Assembly: GCF_016881005.1 (NCBI RefSeq)
Contig: NZ_JACOPV010000005.1
Location: forward strand, 124,001 to 188,000
DNA: 64,000 nucleotides
Source: Pseudomonas arcuscaelestis
GTDB lineage: Bacteria > Pseudomonadota > Gammaproteobacteria > Pseudomonadales > Pseudomonadaceae
Direction of reading: 5' to 3'
Shown here: piece after piece, positions 39,001-48,050 of the stretch
Layout: every line of letters begins with the position of its first letter
How positions within the stretch are numbered: position 1 is the first letter of the stretch
Translations under genes and position numbers: made by a program
The notes under the pieces: model-generated
Database searches by the model: none
What the model was told of the DNA's origin: nothing
What the model saw: only the letters and a program-made list of their open reading frames with translations

Positions 39001-39723
39001 GTAGCGCTGGTCGAGATCAGCGCGCGCCTCGGCAGCCATCGGCATTACCCCGGCGGCTTGGTCCTTCAATGCCTTGTGGGCTTCTTCGGCTTCTTTGCTC
39101 TTGCTGAAGGCACGGCGTCCCAACTGGCTGTAGATTGCTGTGTTGGTGAGCTTTTCCAGCAACTCGCTGCGATCTTTGTCATCGGCTTTGAGGAAGGCGC
39201 TGAATTCGCTTTGGGCCAGCATTACGGCGCGGGTGAACTGTTCAAAGTTAAGGCCCAGGCACGCTTCGATCAGTTGCTTGTATTCACCTTTACTCTGGTT
39301 GCTCAGCAGTTGCTCGCTGTCCAGGTCGTGCAGGCTTTGGCGGCTGCCTTGCAGCTTGCCATTGGCTTTATCACGGGCGCGGTTGGCTTCCCAACGGGCT
39401 CGGTAGCGTCGTCCGTCGATGCCCATGAAATCGACTTCGGCAAAGCCGCTGCCGGTGCCGCGACGCAGCAGCGTGCGGGGGTCGCTGGTGAGAATGTCAC
39501 TGTCGATTTCCGGCAGCTTGGTTTCGCGACCGATATTGTTCAGGCGTGGAACCGAGCCAAACAGGGCTAGACATAAGGCATCGAGTAGGGTGCTCTTGCC
39601 GGCGCCGGTGGGGCCGGTAATGGCGAACAGGCCAGCGCTGGCCAGCGGCTCGGCGGTAAAGTCGATTTCGCACGGGCCCGCCAGGGAGGCGAGATTCTTC
39701 AGGCGAATAGCTAGAATTTTCAT
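36076..39723 (-). CDS. sbcC: Exonuclease SbcCD, ATPase subunit SbcC
   Basis: SbcC is the Rad50-like SMC-type ATPase that, with SbcD, opens hairpins and DNA palindromes and trims blocked ends. The 1215-residue protein shows Walker A GPTGAGKS (37–44), two long Gln/Leu-rich coiled-coil arms, a zinc hook CPVC (C606, C609) close to the exact centre, and the C-terminal signature LSGGETFLVSLALALGLAS with Walker B in SLFIDEGFGSLD. The start overlaps the sbcD stop by 4 nt. The glutamine-rich arms make strong antisense ORFs, which are not genes. Confidence 0.97.
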   Translation of the reverse strand: MKILAIRLKNLASLAGPCEIDFTAEPLASAGLFAITGPTGAGKSTLLDALCLALFGSVPRLNNIGRETKLPEIDSDILTSDPRTLLRRGTGSGFAEVDFMGIDGRRYRARWEANRARDKANGKLQGSRQSLHDLDSEQLLSNQSKGEYKQLIEACLGLNFEQFTRAVMLAQSEFSAFLKADDKDRSELLEKLTNTAIYSQLGRRAFSKSKEAEEAHKALKDQAAGVMPMAAEARADLDQRYDQALERLKGEQSQLRQLELQRTWLAELQLLQAQVQTSHEQLHSAQQHSASLQSDRLDLARLEQLAPQRHQFSRQQALSQQLAPLAASISSANQQHSELQARQQQLHSEQLNAQQALSQALAEHTESAPLLRQAFTEQNTLARLLEELGNCQSLKQQADQVCSEGQQQLLQLTEQQRLTQERLGQISEQLLHSESLASLGDAWNAYRDRLQQLMQMGNRLNQGRAELPALQERVKQSSAALEQQRAAIALLYHEAQAEPEALAEQIGLLGELLQKNRQQQREVDELNHLWRQQQDLEQRLNALRARQQVALKQREQLISAGLDAKSRLTTAEQTLTVTRQLLERQRLARSQSVEDLRAQLEDGQPCPVCGSQEHPYHQPEALLQSLGRHDQNEEHNAQNAVDELKKQLDELRTQLGGINGQIKEYLHQQEQLSEQLQGLEPKLQAHSLYSVLSDQEPGQRSNWLDLQARRLGDDISRDEQRQNTLLTLQKDATRLQQQVQTAKDANQQANQHLQQQQQALGADQERLEQELASFATLLPADTLDQLRREPAAAFLRLDQQLAQRLELLQRQKDEQEQYSERQQTLDKAQVQQQARVQKQQELQAQLAGLERQQQQSQTSLIGLLGEQPSADHWQQHLEQSVELARQQVTQAGQQLQQTQAQLIELSTELKAKGERLSALEQEHAEVRGQIEQWRQHHPELDDSGLEQLLAMDDHTVGQLRQRLQDSEKALEQAQILLTERQQRLEQHQALATLETPAEALQQALLTLQEQLSASEQVCAELRAEQADDQRRQLANQALTERLAQAYSEWQRWARLNALIGSATGDTFRKIAQGYNLDLLVHHANAQLRQLARRYRLKRGGSLLGLLVLDTEMGDELRSVHSLSGGETFLVSLALALGLASMASSTLRIESLFIDEGFGSLDPESLQLAMDALDGLQAQGRKVAVISHVQEMHERIPVQIQVRRQGNGLSTVEVSG

Positions 39724-40961
39724 GCCTGCTCCTCCTGTTGCTGCACGTCCTGTAACAACAGGGCGAAGTCGGCCAGGGTCTGCTCGTCCACTGGGTTGCC
39801 ATAGGCCTGGGTCCAGGCGCGACTGAACAGTTCCTGCGGCGTCAGCTGCCCAAGCTCCACCAGGGTTTGGGCGTCGACTTCTTCACCGTTGCGGTTCCCC
39901 GCGTATTCGGCACCGATTCGTACAAGGCGTACTGCCTTGCCGTGCAGGGCGCTTTCCAGTTGCTGGCGCAGATCCGGCTGCGGCTCATCCAGGCGCACGC
40001 GCACTTCCAGCCAGGGCTGGCGCTGCGGGTCATCGAGCAGGTCAACCACTGGCAACTCGGCCAGTTGCTCAAGTATCTCTGCCAGGGGGGCCGGCCCGAG
40101 TCGCTGCAGGTGAACGGCGCGTGGTACCAATCGCGACTCGACGCTGTTCAGTTGGCTGCCTTCAAGTTCGATCTCGAGAATCTGGTGCTGATAAGCGATC
40201 TCGGAAAACGACAGGGGAATGGGTGAACCGCTGTAGCGAATGCGTTCCTCGCGATTGACCCGCTGGGGCTTGTGCAGGTGGCCGAGCGCAACGTAGCTGA
40301 TGTCTTGGCTGAACAGGCTGGCGGGCAGGGCTTCGGCATTGCCAATAATCAGGCTGCGCTCGGAGTCCTCCGAGACCGAGCCACCGGCCATGTGCGCATG
40401 GCTGATTGCGATCAGTGCCTGGCCAGGCTTGCGCCGTTCCAGGGCGGCGTCGATCAAACGCTCATGCACCTGGGCGATACCGCGCAGGTAGTCATCGCCC
40501 AGGTGCGCGCCGGTCACTTCCGCCGGTCGCAGAAAGGGCAGCGCCAGGCACCAGGCTGCCACTTTGCCGCGGGCGTTGGTCAAAGGAATCAACAGGCGAT
40601 CGCTGTCCAGGACGCCATCGTCAAGCCACTGCACGCGGCCCAGGGCGTGGGTGCGCAGGCGCCGCATCAGCGGCGCCGGCAGCTCGATACGCGAGCCGGA
40701 GTCATGGTTGCCGGCAATCATCACGATGTTCAACTTCGGCTGTTGCTCGTGAGCCTGGACGATGAAATCGTAGAGCCGTTCCTGGGCTTTGACCGGCGGG
40801 TTGACCGTGTCGAAGATGTCGCCCGCGATCAGCAGCGCATCCGGTTGGCGCAGTTTGAGTTGGCCAAGCAACCAGTCGAGGAAACAGCCGTGCTCGAAGT
40901 CGCGTTCCTGGCCATGCAGGGCTTGTCCCAGGTGCCAGTCGGAGGTGTGAAACAGACGCAT
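39720..40961 (-). CDS. sbcD: Exonuclease SbcCD, nuclease subunit SbcD
   Basis: SbcD is the Mre11-like Mn2+-dependent nuclease partner of SbcC. The 413-residue protein has the five-motif phosphoesterase core: TSDWHLGQ (D8, H10), AGDIFDTVNPP, AGNHDSG, ISHAHM and LGHLHKPQ, followed by a capping domain. It is the first gene of an sbcD–sbcC–GST operon, read from a start at 40961; a 51-nt gap separates it from the end of the Bat operon, which is read in the same direction. Confidence 0.97.
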   Translation of the reverse strand: MRLFHTSDWHLGQALHGQERDFEHGCFLDWLLGQLKLRQPDALLIAGDIFDTVNPPVKAQERLYDFIVQAHEQQPKLNIVMIAGNHDSGSRIELPAPLMRRLRTHALGRVQWLDDGVLDSDRLLIPLTNARGKVAAWCLALPFLRPAEVTGAHLGDDYLRGIAQVHERLIDAALERRKPGQALIAISHAHMAGGSVSEDSERSLIIGNAEALPASLFSQDISYVALGHLHKPQRVNREERIRYSGSPIPLSFSEIAYQHQILEIELEGSQLNSVESRLVPRAVHLQRLGPAPLAEILEQLAELPVVDLLDDPQRQPWLEVRVRLDEPQPDLRQQLESALHGKAVRLVRIGAEYAGNRNGEEVDAQTLVELGQLTPQELFSRAWTQAYGNPVDEQTLADFALLLQDVQQQEEQA

Positions 40962-41012
40962 GAAGGGTTCCGCAGATTACCGGCGCAACGCTTGGCGCGT
41001 CACGCCTTTGGG

Positions 41013-42641
41013 TTATTTGGGGTACAACGGCGGCAGGCTGCCGTTTTCGTTCGCGGTCGGCTGGATCTGTTCAGCCGCCGGGATGGTGCCGATGGCACGC
41101 CAGAGTTCATCACCTTGCCAATACTGCCCGCTTTCGCTGTAGAGGGCACCATTGAGGCCGTCCAAAGCGTCGGACAGTGGTACAAAGCGAGCGGCCATTT
41201 CCGCCAGGGTTTCGGGGTGTTGGCGAGCCCAGGCGTCGAGGGCCTGGCGGGTGGCCTGGGGGTCATTGGCCTGACATGCACGCTTGAGGTCATCGAGCAG
41301 CGTGCGCGGGCTCGGGCCGGCCTGGGCGGCGCGCAGCACCGCCGGTTGCGAACGGGCGCGCCACCACAAAACAAAGCCAAGCAGCGTGGTCAGGGCAAAC
41401 AAAAGGGTACTCAATTGCCAAGGCCAGAGTGGGCGCGTGGTCACTCTGACCGGATCGATATTGGTCGGTTTGTCGGCGCTCAGGGCCGGGTTGTCTTGAA
41501 TCTGCAGGGTCCGCGCTGGCAGGCTGCTGTGCTCCAGGTGATCTTCACGGGTGTTCCACCAGTACACCTCCTGGGCGGGCAGCTCCAGGCTGCCGCTGTG
41601 GGTTGGGACCAGGGCTTCACGTTCTTCACGAATGCCCAGCAAACCTCGGTCGGTCACCTGATTGCGCAGTTGCGGCTGGTCAGGGTAGCGGCGCAGGCCG
41701 GTCACTTCGATAGTCGGTAACGGTGGGAGCTGAGCGCTGGAAAGACCTTCGGCTTGCACGATCACGGTGCGCGTCAGCGAGTCGCCGATTTGTGTCTGCT
41801 GTTGCGCAGGATCAGGGCTCCAATGCTCTTCGAGGCTGAGGCTGCTGGTAGGCAGCCAGGGCGCATTGGCCGGGTAGTCAGCCGGGATTGGGTTGACGGT
41901 CAGCACCAGCGGTGTGGAGCTGACCTGCACGTGCTTGCCGACCCTGGGCGCATTGAGCTCTTGCTCGGCATCATTCTGGGCAGCGGTTGCACTGAACACC
42001 AGGGTCGGAATGGTGAGGTCCCCGCTTTGCTGGGGATAAACCGCATAACGCATTTCAATCACACCATGGCGCACGCCATCGATCTGTTTTTCGAACGTAC
42101 GCGATTCGCCCAGCGGCTCGACTTTGGCGTTGGCGATTTGCAGCGGGCTCAAGCTGCTGTCGTCATACAGCGGTACCGAGTGGTAGATGCTTAAGGTCAG
42201 TACCGCTTGGGCTTGAACGTAGACTTCAGGTTGGTCGAGGCTGGCATCGATGAATACCGGGCCGTGGTTCTCGTTGTTGGCCTCCTGAGTCAGCACTTGC
42301 AGGCTGATCGGCTCGCTGCGCAGTTCGCCTATTTGCAGGGCGGGAATTTCCACGCTGCCGCTTTTTCGCGGCAGCAGGGTGATGATCCAGCGGGTGCCGG
42401 CGGCGCTCTGCTCATCAAGGCTGTTGAGGCTGTTGACCTGGCGGGTATCGCGGACTTCGAAGTTGGCATTCAACGGTGTCAGGTCCGGTTTGCCAAACTG
42501 GGTCACGTCCTGGGTCTGCAGGGTCAGCTCCAGCGTTTCGCCGGCATTCAGGCGCGCGCGATCAACGCTGGCAAGCAGCGTTGCGGCTTGAATCTGCAGG
42601 CTGAAAATGAGGCTGAGTACCAGAAAACAGAGGCGACTCAT
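41013..42641 (-). CDS. batD: BatD-like membrane protein
   Basis: This 542-residue protein has a signal peptide (about 1–19), a large periplasmic region rich in beta-sandwich repeats (GETLELTLQTQDVTQFGKPD and similar), a transmembrane helix near residues 400–425 (QLSTLLFALTTLLGFVLWWR) and a cytoplasmic C-terminal domain. This is the BatD/oxygen-tolerance layout. It ends the six-gene MoxR operon. The Bat proteins are linked to aerotolerance in Bacteroides and to envelope stress elsewhere; here the role is inferred from the operon. Confidence 0.88.
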   Translation of the reverse strand: MSRLCFLVLSLIFSLQIQAATLLASVDRARLNAGETLELTLQTQDVTQFGKPDLTPLNANFEVRDTRQVNSLNSLDEQSAAGTRWIITLLPRKSGSVEIPALQIGELRSEPISLQVLTQEANNENHGPVFIDASLDQPEVYVQAQAVLTLSIYHSVPLYDDSSLSPLQIANAKVEPLGESRTFEKQIDGVRHGVIEMRYAVYPQQSGDLTIPTLVFSATAAQNDAEQELNAPRVGKHVQVSSTPLVLTVNPIPADYPANAPWLPTSSLSLEEHWSPDPAQQQTQIGDSLTRTVIVQAEGLSSAQLPPLPTIEVTGLRRYPDQPQLRNQVTDRGLLGIREEREALVPTHSGSLELPAQEVYWWNTREDHLEHSSLPARTLQIQDNPALSADKPTNIDPVRVTTRPLWPWQLSTLLFALTTLLGFVLWWRARSQPAVLRAAQAGPSPRTLLDDLKRACQANDPQATRQALDAWARQHPETLAEMAARFVPLSDALDGLNGALYSESGQYWQGDELWRAIGTIPAAEQIQPTANENGSLPPLYPK

Positions 42642-44353
42642 CGATGGGATTCCTGATGTTGTTGCTGTTCGTACCAGAATTTACGCCGCAGCAATTCTGC
42701 CGGGTTGTCCGGAATCTGTCGTAGCCATTGTTCCAGTGCCTGACGCTGTTCAGCATCCAGGGTGCTGTCGAGTGGACGCTGGGGGGGCCGAGTAGTCTCT
42801 TCGTCGTCACCTTCGCCGGACACATTCTGCGCCTGTTCACTGGTGTTGCTTTCATCCTTGCTGGTTTCGCTGGGTTGTTGCGAAGGTTGTTCGCTGGCCG
42901 GGTCCTGGTTGTTCTGCGTGCTGCTGGTGCTGGTTTGCGCGCTAGGGTCGCTCTGCTGGCTTTGTTCAGGCGTCTGTTCCGGCTGCTCGGCTTGACGCTG
43001 TTGCAGCAGTTGTTCGACCAGGGCTTTGTTGCTCAGCGCCGCTTGCAATTCCGGTTGCCGCTCCAGTGCCTGTTCATAGGCATCCAGTGCCGCTTCAAGT
43101 TCCCCACTGCGAGCCAGTGCGTTGCCGCGATTGAAATGGTCTGCAGCACTGTTGCCTTGGGCGAACAGACGCGCGGCACCATCGTAGTCACCCGCTTCAT
43201 AAAGGGCCAGGCCCTTCCATTGACGGTCCTCGAAGCGTTGAGCGGCTTCGTTGGGTCGGCGCTGCTCAAGTAGCCTCTGCCCCTGCTGGTCGGGACGTAG
43301 CCACAGGTCACTGAATTCGAAGGCATAGCTCGGTTGCGGGAGTACCAGCAACAGAGGCAGGCAGAACAGCCAGCCACGGCGACCGGCGCAGGCCGCCAGC
43401 AGCAACAGGGGCAGCAGCAGCCAGTGGCCCTGGTCGGCCCAACTGTCCAATTGCAGGGTCTGCCCGTCATCGCGCAGGCTTTTCGGGTTTTCGAACAGAC
43501 GAAGCCCGCGCAGGTCGAGGTCGTCGATGCGGACGTTGCGGTAGCGGCCCCCGGTACTGGCGACAAATGCGCGGAGGCTGGCGCTGTCCAGGCGCGGCAT
43601 GAGGATGCCACCCTGGTCGTCCTTGAGGAATTCGCCATTGGCCTGCTTTACGGGCGCGCCTTGGGCGGTACCGATACCGAGCATCAGCAGGCTGGGGCCC
43701 TGGCGCCCGAGGGCCTGGTTGATGCCCTCACGCTCCTGTGGGCTCAAGGATGAGCCTACCAGCAACAGGCGTCCCTGGCCGAGGCCGGCTTGCGCCAGCA
43801 GGGCGAGACCCTTGCGTACAGCAAGGTCCGCACGCTGGCCGGGTTGGGGCATGATCGAGGGGGTAAGGGCTTCGAGCAAGTTGCGGCTGGTAGCAAGGTC
43901 GTCCGACAGCGGAACCAGGGTATGAGCGCTACCGGCATAGACAATGATTGCCGTCTGGCTGTCGCGGCGATGCTCCAGCAGATCGAGGATTTTGCGTCGG
44001 GCCTGCTCCAGGCGGTTGGGTGCAACGTCTTCGGCGAGCATTTGCGGCGTCAGTTCGAGCAGGATCACCAGCGGGTCGGCCGGACGCTGGCGGGTTTCTT
44101 CCAGGCGTTGCCAACTGGGACCGACCAGCGCCAGTACCGTGATCAACCAGGCCAGTCCCAGGGCTATCCAGGGCAACTTGCTGTCGCGGCCGTTGCCGCC
44201 GCCCAGGAGCACCGCGTGGAAGCTCGGGGGCAGGATCATCTGCCAGCGCCCAGCGCGCTTTTGCCGGTGCCAGAGCTTGAACAGCAACCAGGCGAGCAGC
44301 GGCAGGACAATCAGCCAGGCAGGACGCAGCCATTGCGGCCAAAGCTCGATCAT
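42638..44353 (-). CDS. batB: VWA-domain protein with TPR repeats, BatB-like
   Basis: This 571-residue protein has two N-terminal helices (about 12–28 and 60–78), a von Willebrand A domain (about 90–290), a further helix near 310–345, TPR repeats (about 375–440) and a Gln/Ser/Thr-rich tail (about 445–545). The MIDAS motif expected as D-x-S-x-S reads ELTPQ (100–104), so metal binding is probably lost; this seems usual for the gammaproteobacterial subgroup. It overlaps both neighbours by 4 nt. Confidence 0.85.
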   Translation of the reverse strand: MIELWPQWLRPAWLIVLPLLAWLLFKLWHRQKRAGRWQMILPPSFHAVLLGGGNGRDSKLPWIALGLAWLITVLALVGPSWQRLEETRQRPADPLVILLELTPQMLAEDVAPNRLEQARRKILDLLEHRRDSQTAIIVYAGSAHTLVPLSDDLATSRNLLEALTPSIMPQPGQRADLAVRKGLALLAQAGLGQGRLLLVGSSLSPQEREGINQALGRQGPSLLMLGIGTAQGAPVKQANGEFLKDDQGGILMPRLDSASLRAFVASTGGRYRNVRIDDLDLRGLRLFENPKSLRDDGQTLQLDSWADQGHWLLLPLLLLAACAGRRGWLFCLPLLLVLPQPSYAFEFSDLWLRPDQQGQRLLEQRRPNEAAQRFEDRQWKGLALYEAGDYDGAARLFAQGNSAADHFNRGNALARSGELEAALDAYEQALERQPELQAALSNKALVEQLLQQRQAEQPEQTPEQSQQSDPSAQTSTSSTQNNQDPASEQPSQQPSETSKDESNTSEQAQNVSGEGDDEETTRPPQRPLDSTLDAEQRQALEQWLRQIPDNPAELLRRKFWYEQQQHQESHR

Positions 44354-45426
44354 CGGCGTCTCCTCAGGCGCAGGCGCGCCAGTCGTTCACGCCACTGCGG
44401 ATGCGGGACCAGAAAATTCGGCCGGCGCAGCAGACGATGCAACCTGTTGTCCGGCCATTGTTCCTGGATTACCAGCAGTACGCTGAGCAATAGCGCCAGG
44501 GCCAGCGGCCAACTGTACAGGGCGTGGGCCGTGCGCGCCTGGGTCGGCTGCTGGGCGACGGGTTCAAGCTGGTCCAGGGCTTCGTCAATGGCCAGCAACT
44601 CCTCGCCGTCATGGGCACGGAAGTAGCTGCCCCCGGTAAGGTTGGCAATTTCCTTGAGCGAGGCTTCATCCAGGTCCAGGCTTGGGTTGATCCCGAGTAA
44701 ACCGGCGGTACCGGTTTCTTCCGGATCGGCACCAATGCCGATGGTGTAGATTTTCACGTTTTCCTGGGCAGCCAGGCGCGCAGCCGTCAGCGGATGGATC
44801 TGCCCACCGTTATTGGCCCCGTCGGTGATCAGCACCAGTACGCGACTCTGTGCCGGGCGTTGTCGCAGGCGCTTGAGCGCAAGACCAATGGCATCGCCAA
44901 TGGCGGTGTTTTTGCCGGCGATGCCGACCTGTGCTTCATCGAGGAAGGTGCGTACGGTGCGTCTGTCGAATGTCAGTGGCGCTTGCAGGTAGGCTTGGCT
45001 GCCGAACAGGATCAAGCCGACGCGGTCGCCCTGGCGAGCTTCGAGAAAGTCGCCGAGCAAGGCCTTTACCAGCGTCAGGCGGCTGACTTCTTCGTCCTGC
45101 CACTGCATGTCCGGAAAGTCCATGGAACCGGAAACATCCACCGCCACCAGCAGGTCGCGCCCGCTGGCCGATACCGGCAACGGCTCGCCCAGCCATTGCG
45201 GGCGGGCTGCGGCCAACAGCAACAGTAGCCATACCAGCACAAACGGGGCCTGTTGGCGCCAGGTTGGAAGGTTCAAGCGGGCGCGGCGACCGGCCAGGCC
45301 TTCCAGCTCGTTGAGGAAGCTGACCTTGAGCACCGGCTCGCCGCTGTCGGCGGCCGGCAGCAGCAAGCGCGCCAGCCAAGGCAGCGGCAGGAGGACGAAA
45401 ACCCACGGCCAGGCCAGTTCAAACAT
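44350..45426 (-). CDS. batA: VWA-domain membrane protein, BatA-like
   Basis: This 358-residue protein has two N-terminal helices (about 5–24 and 58–76), a VWA domain (about 90–270) with an intact MIDAS (DVSGS, 97–101; later ITDGANNGG), and a C-terminal helix (WPLALALLLSVLLVIQ). ATG 45426 (MFELAWPWVF) overlaps the end of the DUF4381 gene by 8 nt; in-frame codons upstream run inside that gene. With BatB it probably forms a membrane complex acted on by the MoxR ATPase. Confidence 0.9.
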   Translation of the reverse strand: MFELAWPWVFVLLPLPWLARLLLPAADSGEPVLKVSFLNELEGLAGRRARLNLPTWRQQAPFVLVWLLLLLAAARPQWLGEPLPVSASGRDLLVAVDVSGSMDFPDMQWQDEEVSRLTLVKALLGDFLEARQGDRVGLILFGSQAYLQAPLTFDRRTVRTFLDEAQVGIAGKNTAIGDAIGLALKRLRQRPAQSRVLVLITDGANNGGQIHPLTAARLAAQENVKIYTIGIGADPEETGTAGLLGINPSLDLDEASLKEIANLTGGSYFRAHDGEELLAIDEALDQLEPVAQQPTQARTAHALYSWPLALALLLSVLLVIQEQWPDNRLHRLLRRPNFLVPHPQWRERLARLRLRRRR

Positions 45427-45913
45427 GTTTGCGAATCCAGGTTTCGACGGCTTGATTGAGCCCGGCGATGGCCTTGTCATCAAGTTTGCATTCAGGCTTG
45501 TACGCCCCCTCGACCAACACCATCCAGCGGGTCAGACCCGCCGCCGGGCAGCGGTTGTCCAGGAACGCCAGCCACTGGCGGCCGTTGAGGGTGTGGCTGT
45601 GGCTGCCGGGGTAGTGGTTGCGGCACAGGCGTTTGAGCAGGGCGTTGATTTGCTGCAACCAGGCGCCGGCCGGTTGTCCGTCATAGGGTTTGGGTAGGCG
45701 CGCAAGCTCAGCCAGTGCTTCGATGCGGATCGGGTCCAGGGGCATTTCTGCACGGGCCATGGTTTTTTTGCCTGGACGCCAGTGGCGCAGCCGCCACATG
45801 CCCCAACCCAGCAGCGGCAGCAATGCCAGCAGTACCCACCAGCCAGGCGCCAACGGCCACCAGCCAATGGGAGGCGGGGCAATCAGTGGCTGCAGTTGGT
45901 CCAGTGGGTTCAC
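45419..45913 (-). CDS. DUF4381 family membrane protein
   Basis: This 164-residue protein has one transmembrane helix (about 19–42, PLAPGWWVLLALLPLLGWGM) and a cytoplasmic domain with QINALLKRLCRNHYPG and GRQWLAFLDNRCP. It is the characteristic small gene between DUF58 and the first VWA gene in MoxR operons. It overlaps the DUF58 stop by 4 nt. Function unknown beyond operon context. Confidence 0.88.
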   Translation of the reverse strand: MNPLDQLQPLIAPPPIGWWPLAPGWWVLLALLPLLGWGMWRLRHWRPGKKTMARAEMPLDPIRIEALAELARLPKPYDGQPAGAWLQQINALLKRLCRNHYPGSHSHTLNGRQWLAFLDNRCPAAGLTRWMVLVEGAYKPECKLDDKAIAGLNQAVETWIRKHV

Positions 45914-46854
45914 TGGCCTTTCCCCGGTCGTTGCGCGTTGAGGTACTCGCGCAATTGCTCGATCATTTCGCTTTGTGTGCTTAACGGCATCAGCACCACC
46001 CGCAGTTTTTGCGCCAGCAACTCCCAGCGCTCGATACGTGCTTCGCTCTGTTGACGGTAGCTGCGACGCAGGGTCGGGTCGAGGGTGTCGAGTTCCAGTT
46101 GTGCGCCGTGCTGGGCGAAACGCAGTAGTCCGGCGGCGGGCAGGGCGTGGTCGAGGGGGTCCGATAGCGGCAGCAGGAGCAAGTCACAGTGACGCGACAG
46201 CAGGCTCAATTGCTGCTCCACCGCCGGGCTCAAGGCTCGCTCGTCGCAGATGATAATGGCCAGGCTGCCTGGGCGCAGGACTTCCCGAGCGCGACGCAGG
46301 GCCAAGCCGAGGCTGTCGGCCTGGGGTTGGGCTTCGGTGTGCAGGGATTGGTTGACCCGAGCCAGGCGGTTGAGCAGTTGCAACAAGCTTTGCTTGCTGC
46401 GCCGCGGCTTGATCTCGTAATGCTCGTTGTCACCGAACACCAGGCCGCCGATGCGATCGTTGTGGCCCAGAGCGGCCCAGCCAATCAGGGCGGCCGCCTG
46501 GGCGGCGAGCACCGATTTGAACATCAGCCCCGAACCGAAGAACAGCCGCTGGCTTTGCTCGACAAGAATGAAAATCGGCCGTTCGCGTTCTTCGTGAAAG
46601 AGCTTGGTGTGGGGCTCCTGGGTACGTGCGGTCACCCGCCAGTCGATATTGCGCACGTCATCGCCGGCTTGATAGACCCGTACCTGGTCGAAATCGACAC
46701 CGCGCCCACGCAGTTTGGAGTGGTGCAGGCCCACCAGCGGGCTGCGCTGGCCAGGGCGTGAAAACAGTTGCACCTCACGCACACGATGACGCATCTCGAT
46801 CAGCTCTGCGAGGCTGACACGGATTCCGGGCGCGGCCAACAAATGTTCGGGCAT
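45910..46854 (-). CDS. DUF58 domain-containing protein
   Basis: This 314-residue soluble protein carries the DUF58 signature (GRGVDFDQVRVYQAGDDVRN, then IDWRVTARTQEPHTKLFHEE) followed by a VWA-like fold. DUF58 proteins almost always neighbour MoxR ATPases and are thought to link the ATPase to VWA partners. It starts 4 nt after the moxR stop. Confidence 0.92.
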   Translation of the reverse strand: MPEHLLAAPGIRVSLAELIEMRHRVREVQLFSRPGQRSPLVGLHHSKLRGRGVDFDQVRVYQAGDDVRNIDWRVTARTQEPHTKLFHEERERPIFILVEQSQRLFFGSGLMFKSVLAAQAAALIGWAALGHNDRIGGLVFGDNEHYEIKPRRSKQSLLQLLNRLARVNQSLHTEAQPQADSLGLALRRAREVLRPGSLAIIICDERALSPAVEQQLSLLSRHCDLLLLPLSDPLDHALPAAGLLRFAQHGAQLELDTLDPTLRRSYRQQSEARIERWELLAQKLRVVLMPLSTQSEMIEQLREYLNAQRPGKGQ

Positions 46855-46858
46855 GGGA

Positions 46859-47818
46859 TCAGGCGACAGCTACGACGTCGAGGATTCGCTGGATCACTCG
46901 GTCTTGATCGATTCCAGCGGCCTCGGCCTCGAAGGAAAGAATGATGCGGTGACGCAAGACATCGAACAGCACTGCCTGAATGTCTTCAGGGCTGACGAAA
47001 TCGCGACCAGCCAGCCAGGCATGCGCACGCGCGCAGCGATCCAGGGCTATGGAGCCGCGCGGGCTGGCGCCATAGGCAATCCAGTCAGCCAGTTCCAGGT
47101 CGAACTTGCCCGGGGTACGCGTGGCCATGACCAGTTGCACCAGGTATTCCTCTACCGCATCGGCCATATACAGGCCGAGAATTTCCTTGCGTGCTGCAAA
47201 AATCGCCTGTTGGCTGACCCGTCGCTCTGGCTTGGTTTCGCCATTGAGCGCTTCGCCGCGAGCCTGCTGGAGAATCCGGCGTTCCACGGAGGCATCCGGG
47301 AAACCGATTTTCACATGCATGAGGAAACGGTCGAGCTGGGCTTCAGGCAGCGGGTAGGTGCCTTCTTGCTCGATGGGGTTTTGCGTGGCCATTACCAGAA
47401 ACAACGGCGATAACTCGTAGGTGCTGCGGCCAACACTGACCTGGCGTTCGGCCATGGCTTCGAGCAACGCCGACTGGACCTTGGCTGGCGCGCGGTTGAT
47501 TTCGTCTGCCAGTACCAGGTTATGGAAGATCGGACCTTGCTGAAAGACGAAGCTACCGGTTTCCGGGCGATAGATCTCGGTACCGGTGATGTCCGCCGGG
47601 AGCAGGTCGGGGGTGAACTGGATACGGTGGAACTGGGCTTCAACGCCTTCTGCCAATTCCTTGATGGCCTTGGTCTTGGCCAAGCCAGGAGCACCTTCGA
47701 CGAGCATGTGGCCGTCGGCTAACAGCACGATGAGCAGGCGCTCGACGAGTTTTTCCTGGCCAAGGATCTGGGTAGAAAGAAAGGTGCGCAGCGCGATCAG
47801 CGCCTCACGGTGTTCCAT
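46859..47818 (-). CDS. moxR: MoxR family AAA+ ATPase
   Basis: This 319-residue AAA+ ATPase has Walker A GAPGLAKT (42–49), Walker B VLADEINRAPAK, sensor 1 MATQNP and a C-terminal lid (YGASPRGSIALDRCARAHAW). ATG 47818 (MEHREALIAL) is preferred; an in-frame Met 39 nt upstream has no better signal. It is the first gene of a six-gene chaperone-like operon ending with BatD. The 232 nt upstream, to the stop of the transporter gene, must hold the promoter, which I could not pinpoint. Confidence 0.93.
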   Translation of the reverse strand: MEHREALIALRTFLSTQILGQEKLVERLLIVLLADGHMLVEGAPGLAKTKAIKELAEGVEAQFHRIQFTPDLLPADITGTEIYRPETGSFVFQQGPIFHNLVLADEINRAPAKVQSALLEAMAERQVSVGRSTYELSPLFLVMATQNPIEQEGTYPLPEAQLDRFLMHVKIGFPDASVERRILQQARGEALNGETKPERRVSQQAIFAARKEILGLYMADAVEEYLVQLVMATRTPGKFDLELADWIAYGASPRGSIALDRCARAHAWLAGRDFVSPEDIQAVLFDVLRHRIILSFEAEAAGIDQDRVIQRILDVVAVA

Positions 47819-48050
47819 CGTTGAAGGTTCCTGGACAAAAGCCAGGGCGTGTCGCAATAAAGCGCCCGGGCGGGGGCTGATACTTTAATCCATCCGGGGC
47901 CCTGGCGACTAACGGCGTCGCGTAAATTTGTGCAAAACCAGGTCTTGTCGGGCCTGCGCGAGCGGATTTCTCCGCGAAGGACCACAGCGCAGTCAAAAAA
48001 GGCTGAATCTGCATTGCGGTCCGCCGCGGAGATATCCACAGGGGTATTGC

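Noticed and set aside
36649-39570. Several plus-strand Leu-rich frames opposite sbcC
   Set aside because: They mirror the Gln-rich coiled coils of SbcC (CAG/CTG complement) and look like membrane proteins only by composition.
36076-47818. sbcCD plus MoxR/VWA genes as an anti-phage defence island
   Set aside because: Both are conserved housekeeping units in pseudomonads, and no defence effector, restriction enzyme or mobile-element sign lies here. MoxR–VWA pairs do occur in some defence systems, but this is the Bat type.
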